A stretch of 64,000 nt of DNA from Cyprinodon diabolis (taxonomy: Eukaryota > Chordata > Actinopteri > Cyprinodontiformes > Cyprinodontidae): assembly GCA_030533445.1 (NCBI GenBank), contig CM060075.1, forward strand, positions 35,147,196 through 35,211,195, written 5' to 3'. The notes below the pieces were generated by a model. That model worked only from the letters and a program-made list of their open reading frames with translations. It searched no databases and had not been told where the DNA came from. This document shows, piece by piece, positions 59,258 through 64,000 of this stretch. The translations under genes and the position numbers were made by a program. Each line of letters starts with the position of its first letter. Within the stretch, counting starts at the first letter, position 1.

Positions 59258-59652
59258 TTCTCAATATCAGTTCGTACGAAATTGTATGAAAAGTTATGCA
59301 CAGTAATTTCATACGTTTTTGACGTTTTTTTCGTCGTATTTCGTCGTATTTTTACGTCTTGCGATATCCTTGCGCATGCACATCTTACGCACCATTCATT
59401 AACCTAGAATTTAACATACGATTAACCCTAACCCTAACCCTAAGATACAAAACAGCAAGCAACGTAGTTCGAGACATCAAGAAGGAATTATTGCACTGTT
59501 TTTCCCAGTTTTACGTCTGTCCGCGGATCTGCTTTTTTCGTCTGTCTGCCTGCGCATGCGCACTGATCTGTATTTTCGGGGAAAAACGTCAAAAACGTAC
59601 GAAATACTGTGCATAATTTTTCGTACGATTTCATACGAACTGATAATGAGAA
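59258..59652. mobile_element. MITE with long inverted repeats and internal telomere-like units
   Basis: Inverted ends of about 70 bases (TTCTCAATATCAGTTCGTA and partner), with TA on both sides (59256-59257, 59653-59654). The interior has three to four tandem CCCTAA units at about 59424-59443. Confidence 0.85.
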
Positions 59653-59787
59653 TATGTTGCAATATGGGGTGGGGGACCTGTTGTCACATAACTCCACCTC
59701 CCCACACAATACCTGCACCATCTTTGTAATTTTTCACCGCTGTTGGGTAGCAACAGCTGTTGGCGAGCCATTGTGACAGCAAATCTA

Positions 59788-60227
59788 TGGGAGAATTATC
59801 CTGCCATAATGCAAGAGCACATAATTTCAATTTGAGAAAAGAATTTCATCTTCTTGCACTCTCAAGCGCACCCTTTCCGAGGCTGTCGTTCTATTGGCTG
59901 GAAAGGTTGCTAGGCGACGATTCGATCCAATCTGAGAGAGAGCAAAAAAAATCCACAAGCAGAGCCTAAGGGTTTGCGAGCATAACTGAGACTCGAGCAG
60001 AGCGCGGTTTGTACGCGAAGAGAAGGAGGCAAGCGAGAGGAGAAAATATCTGTGCAAGAAGCATTAAATCTGAGAGAAGAAACAACGATTTGAGAGAGAA
60101 GAGAAAATATTTGAGAGAGAGCACATGTTTTGAGTGTGAGCATTATAAGTTTTGAGTGCAAGAAGATGAAATTCTTTTCTAAAATTGAAATTATGTGCTC
60201 TTGCATTATGGCAGGATAATTCTCCCA
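59788..60227. mobile_element. MITE with about 85 bp inverted repeats
   Basis: Ends TGGGAGAATTATCCTGCCAT and inverted partner, with TA at 59786-59787 and 60228-60229. The interior is purine-rich on the plus strand with many GAGAGA words and no transposase. Confidence 0.85.
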
Positions 60228-60390
60228 TACAAATCCCATAATGCTTTGCAAAGAGAGCTCTCCGCACAAAGCATTCCGGGATGCATCTGCTCGTCTGGTG
60301 ACCATGGATGATCACTACTTTTCAAGGTGCATTGTGGGAAATTTCAAGTCTCCTACTTTTTCATCCACTAGACATTCGGACACTCATCTA

Positions 60391-60430
60391 AAATGGTGTA
60401 ACCACTATATAGTGCCCAATATAGTGGTTA
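60391..60430. repeat. short hairpin
   Basis: AACCACTATAT and ATATAGTGGTT are 11-base inverted arms separated by about 8 bases; nearby GACATTCGGACAC-type words occur twice (60371, 60436). Confidence 0.6.
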
Positions 60431-60562
60431 GGGCAGACATTCGGACACAGCCAGTGTCTTTTTATCAAAACACAGACATTTTTATAGGTTAACATCTGAA
60501 ACCTTGAGCAAGGATGATCGACTTGATGCCATATCACAATTGCTATGAAATAATTATGTAAT

Positions 60563-60616
60563 GGACGGACGGACGGACGGACGGACGGACAGACGGACAG
60601 ACAGACAGACAGACAC
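60563..60616. repeat. (GGAC)n/(AGAC)n microsatellite
   Basis: Seven tandem GGAC units grading into GACA units over about 54 bases. Confidence 0.95.
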
Positions 60617-60689
60617 ATCAGTTCAATGAAAGGTTAAGAAAGGTTGAATAAAAGGTTTTATATCCAAGGAACTCCATCAGATTGCAGCG

Positions 60690-60860
60690 AGTCATTTATT
60701 TTTGAGTAACCCCTCATAACATGAATGAGGAAAAAGTGGATAGGAAACTCCCATTTTATAGGAAGAAATCTCTAAAAGAACCCAGCTCAGTGTGAATGAC
60801 AATCTTCCACAATCAGCTGGGGATTTGAGCTTGTAGAGCTCCCAGAAGATGGGGAGTGTG
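60690..60860 (-). mobile_element. decayed L2-clade LINE 3' UTR
   Basis: TAGGAAGAAATCTCTAAAAG and AACCCAGCTCAGTGTGAATG correspond, with many changes, to the 54155-54200 part of the L2 element. Confidence 0.55.
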
Positions 60861-62290
60861 TGGAGGTTCCTCCAACTACATCAGTGTTGGTATCTTAATA
60901 GTTCTTCCATGTGTGAAGGGGGCCCTGAGGGGCCGGTTTGGGATCTATTTCTTTTGCCGACGTTCAAGGAACTAGTTCGGGGGACTAAATATGATGTAAC
61001 ACCAGAAAGTGGAGGAGTCTATCAGGCAGCTTTGAATTTGGAGAAGTTGTCAAACTCTTAAAGCTCCACTTTTTAAAAAGAGATTTTTGAAAAAATAAAA
61101 GAGATTAGGATGTCTTAGGTTCATATTTGTGCTGTAGTTATAATTTGTAGGTTTGAATTAGTTACACACTGAGCAAACAACAGGGTGCAGAGGAAAAAGA
61201 ATGATATAGCAAAACTCAAAATAGCAAATTAAACACATCTATTGAAATCCCATTAATATAGGATAAACAGACCAATTCACCTAGGAACTGAAAGGAACAA
61301 GTTCCAAGGTTAACTGGCCTTTCCGGTCCCCCCTTCCCCTTTACAGGGTTTATTTCTGGCCATGTAATAATATAACAGATTTTTTGTTTTTTATTGTGAT
61401 TGATCATTCTCCCATAGAGTTGGTTATTATTCCCTCTCTTACGTCTTTTTGAGATGTGATTAACACTAGCTGTAATAACCGAGCTGATTATACCTCTCTC
61501 TGTCCCCACCTTAATTACTCAGAACTCCAGGTGATTTGAATGGCTGTGATTACTGCCGAGCACATGGAGACGTCACTTCAATAGAAGACAATAAGTACCA
61601 TAGATGCAACAGTTGTCAGTATCCCCACTGGTGTCATGTACCACTTTAGAAACGCAAGCAGTGAGTTGGGATTATGTGATAAATACACAGTTGAAACAAA
61701 GATTTGTAAACTGCCTCACTGTGGGGATGTTTGCAAAAACTAGTTCCGTGACTAAAGATTGTGATAGACATCAGCTTTCTGTGCAGATGCTTGACATGCA
61801 AATAGCACATAGTTCATCAGCAATACTGGTTCCATGTGGCAGAAGTACAGCATCTTACTTTCTGGGACAGTGAAGAGAGGAGAAAAGATAAGGCACAATG
61901 TGGGAGTGGTTGAAGACCCGGCAGGCAGATGCTGGAGTGCTGCCATCATACAGAAGAAGGTGGCTGATAATGTTGGTTTCTCTGAAGGCGGCGTGGGCCG
62001 AGTATTGCTAGCAGGACTGCAGAAAGTGAAATAGGAAGATGCCAGGAATTCTTATGAAAATGAGTCCAAGCTTGTAGGTTGTTTGTTTTGTAAAGATATA
62101 TCTTCCCACAAAAAGAGAGATATAAAGCTGATGTGAGGCAATACATTTATATAACGTCTTTGTTGAAGGTATTTGTGTATATTTGTGAAGATACATGTCA
62201 TTAACAACAAACCATGGAGGTCAATGTATTCCACTTAACCACAATATTAGTTTAATGTAAGTCTGGGGATCTTGAATAATTCTTTTTACG
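60861..62290. other. intron or intergenic, possible short zinc-ribbon-like island at 61513-61650
   Basis: After an acceptor-like TTACTCAG, a short frame reads GDLNGCDYCRAHGDVTSIED then KYHRCNSCQYPHWCHVPL and stops. Its CxxC and CxxC...HxxCH spacing resembles a zinc-binding fold but it is only about 40 codons. No family recognised. The rest shows nothing. Confidence 0.25.
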
Positions 62291-62294
62291 CAGA

Positions 62295-62380
62295 CTCAGA
62301 CAACTTTTATTGTCATTTTTTATACACAGAGTGTATACAAAACGAAATTTCGTTTAGTGCAGCTTTCCAGACAAACATTT
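62295..62380 (+). mobile_element. short fragment of the 31.2 kb retroelement family
   Basis: GACTCAGACAACTTTTATTG and ACGAAATTTCGTTT match the start of the fragment at 31150-31260. Confidence 0.55.
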
Positions 62381-62742
62381 CCATTCCATAAAGCTCAGTA
62401 GTGATCAAATGTAAATAGTGTGGTGTTATCAGTGTGAAGGCCTAGTGCAGGGGTCGGCAACCCGCGGCTCCGGAGCTGAATGTGGCTCTTTAGCGTTCCC
62501 CTTGCGGCTCCCTGGAGCTTTTTCAAAACATTTCTGAAAATCGATTTTTTTTTTTCTTTTGTTTTAATATGGTGTGCAGGAGGTCAAAAAAAAAATTATT
62601 ATATTTTGCAATGCTGTAAACATTTGTATAATAAATCAATTTAAACAATAATTTGCATCATAGCCATAGAGATCAGTGGTCATAACTTGGAACCAGCGCA
62701 GCGGGGTGCCAGGTAAACAAAGCTGCTGGAGTGTCTCGGACC

Positions 62743-63095
62743 ATGGATCCCAAAGGGAAAAAAGAAAGATAGCCGATGAGAAAAGAGGATTCAAAGAATG
62801 GAGCAAATCATTTGCTTGTTATTATCAATGCGGAAGGATTGCCTGCATTTTTGCTTTGTAATGAGAGGTTGTCAAAAAATAAAAATAAAAATTTGGAAAG
62901 GCATTTCCAGGGAAGTCAAGTTAAATATGCAGCCGACCACCAAGTTGGGAGACAGAGAAAAAGTGTAATTGTGGAACTTCTGGATAAATTAGAGGAGAGC
63001 AAAGATAGATTTAAGAAGTTGATTGCATGTCCAAAATCCACTACTGCTGCTAGTTTTGTTGTAGGATGGAAAACCGTCCACAGATCAAACAGGTA
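62743..63095 (+). pseudogene. hAT transposase N-terminal remnant (BED-finger type)
   Basis: Reads MDPKGKKER-like start, then KIADEKRGFKEWSKSF and, after a frame change near 62850, CNERLSKNKNKNLERHF. It ends CPKSTTAASFVVGWKTVHRS. The order (FKEEW, CxxC-like BED finger, RHF, then ASFVVAWEIA) is that of ZBED/GTF2IRD2-related hAT transposases. The catalytic core is absent. Confidence 0.75.
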
Positions 63096-63245
63096 GCGCT
63101 TTGTTGCAGGTAATGGGAACTTTCTTCCATTTTTTTCCCCAAATCCTAAAAAATTAAATCACACCAAGGAACGCTGGTGACGGAGGATGTGAGACTTTGG
63201 GGTTAGAGAGCATTGCTCTGATGGAGAAAAAGTTAAACTTTAAAT

Positions 63246-63326
63246 ATGTCAGATGAGGGAAAGCTTTTCAGCGGAGGTCTGAGCTTTGAGACCAACGAAG
63301 GTTCTCTGGCTGCAGCTTTTGGCAAA
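63246..63326 (+). pseudogene. captured N-terminus of a cold-inducible RNA-binding protein
   Basis: The frame starts MSDEGKLFSGGLSFETNEGS and continues LAAAFGK, then diverges. Fish CIRBP proteins start MSDEGKLF(V/I)GGLSF and continue SL..AF.KYG, so the match covers beta-1, RNP2 and helix 1 of the RRM. RNP2 has S in place of V/I. The rest of the RRM is missing and the copy lies inside the hAT element. It is probably not functional as an RNA-binding protein. Confidence 0.75.
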
Positions 63327-63718
63327 AGCTTGGTTCCTCGTGGCTCAATCAACTCCTCCCAACAGAAACACGTCCACCATAGAAAGATTCCTTTGTGTTT
63401 CTATAATTTCATCAATGCACCAAAACCTAAACTGCTCGGTGAAGGGCGGTGAAGCGGAGCACGATGTGAGCGTTCACTGCTCCTACCTCACCTCATGCTG
63501 CTATGTGACATTTGCTCCATAATAAACATTTTATCATGAATGCCTATTATATATTTAAGCCCACATAGTCATTTTCTATAGTGGGATAATACACTTAGAG
63601 CCCGTGTTGCTATACGAGGCTCATAGAAGACTTGTAGATTTTTGTGGCTCCAGACAGATCTATTTTTTGTTTTTTGGTCCAATATGGCTCTTTGAGCAGT
63701 TTGGGTTGCCGACTCCTG

Positions 63719-64000
63719 GCCTCTAAAAATAAACATAATGGAAAAGCTAACCTTACACTGAGGTTTGAACAGAGTGCTAACCACACTTTTTGTTCCTACT
63801 TTATTTTCTTAGAAAGTGATTCATTTTTTTATTTTGTTTTCATAAAACTAATTATTTCACATAACAAATAGTTAAAGCTGCTTTGACGCTTCAACAGCGG
63901 CCATTGAGTTTAACGGACTGTTATTTATATCCCTTTTCCACCAAACTGTACTTCCTTCAGTACATTGCCATTTTTTTTTGTCTTATCTAATAATTCATGA
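63719..64000. other. window end, no gene seen
   Basis: AT-rich; presumably still inside the PLAC8-like gene or beyond it. Confidence 0.4.

Larger units (their letters stand above)
62448..63718 (+). mobile_element. hAT-type element carrying transposase and host-gene fragments
   Basis: Ends CAGGGGTCGGCAACCC and GGGTTGCCGACTCCTG are inverted. The flanks GCCTAGTG and GCCTCTAA agree at 5 of 8 positions, a decayed duplication. It is 1271 bp, much shorter than an autonomous hAT element. Confidence 0.85.

Overview
This is a vertebrate nuclear window, almost certainly from a teleost fish and plausibly a percomorph. It has spliced genes with GT-AG introns, no operons, AT-rich intergenic DNA with long (TA)n tracts, and many fish-type transposons: Tc1-like DD34E elements, hAT and Harbinger MITEs, L2-clade and R4/Rex6-type LINE pieces. 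I cannot name the species.

Layout. 1-7.3 kb holds the last four coding exons of the muscle acetylcholine receptor beta subunit (chrnb1, +). 7.4-18 kb is gene-poor and rich in transposons: two Tc1-like elements with intact transposase frames and several MITEs, plus two orphan exon-like islands near 12.7 and 13.0 kb. 18.3-30.8 kb is a complete claudin-7-like gene (+, four coding exons, 213 aa). In human, CHRNB1 and CLDN7 are both at 17p13.1, so this is conserved synteny. 31-36 kb is repeats, including a broken copy of the 16.3 kb Tc1-like element. 36.1-42.2 kb is a minus-strand, two-exon gene for a divergent CaMKII inhibitor (camk2n family, 86 aa). 42.5-45.2 kb is microsatellite and repeat DNA. 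46.2-51.3 kb holds two tandem paralogous genes for small secreted proteins with ten mature cysteines each (124 and 102 aa). I cannot assign them to a family, and they are the best candidate here for something undescribed. 52.4-57.2 kb is a three-level nest: an L2 LINE inside a hAT element inside a Tc1 element. 58.8-59.1 kb has the first two coding exons of a PLAC8/cornifelin-like gene, whose remaining part I did not find. 59.2-63.7 kb has two MITEs and a hAT element that carries a cold-inducible RNA-binding protein (cirbp)-like coding fragment.

The host genes are unrelated single-gene units (synaptic receptor, tight junction, kinase inhibitor, secreted peptides, cysteine-rich PLAC8 protein). 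No shared pathway is implied, apart from the tandem pair, which shares exon phases, protein ends and an upstream block. All exon joins are read by eye from splice consensus, frame and family similarity.
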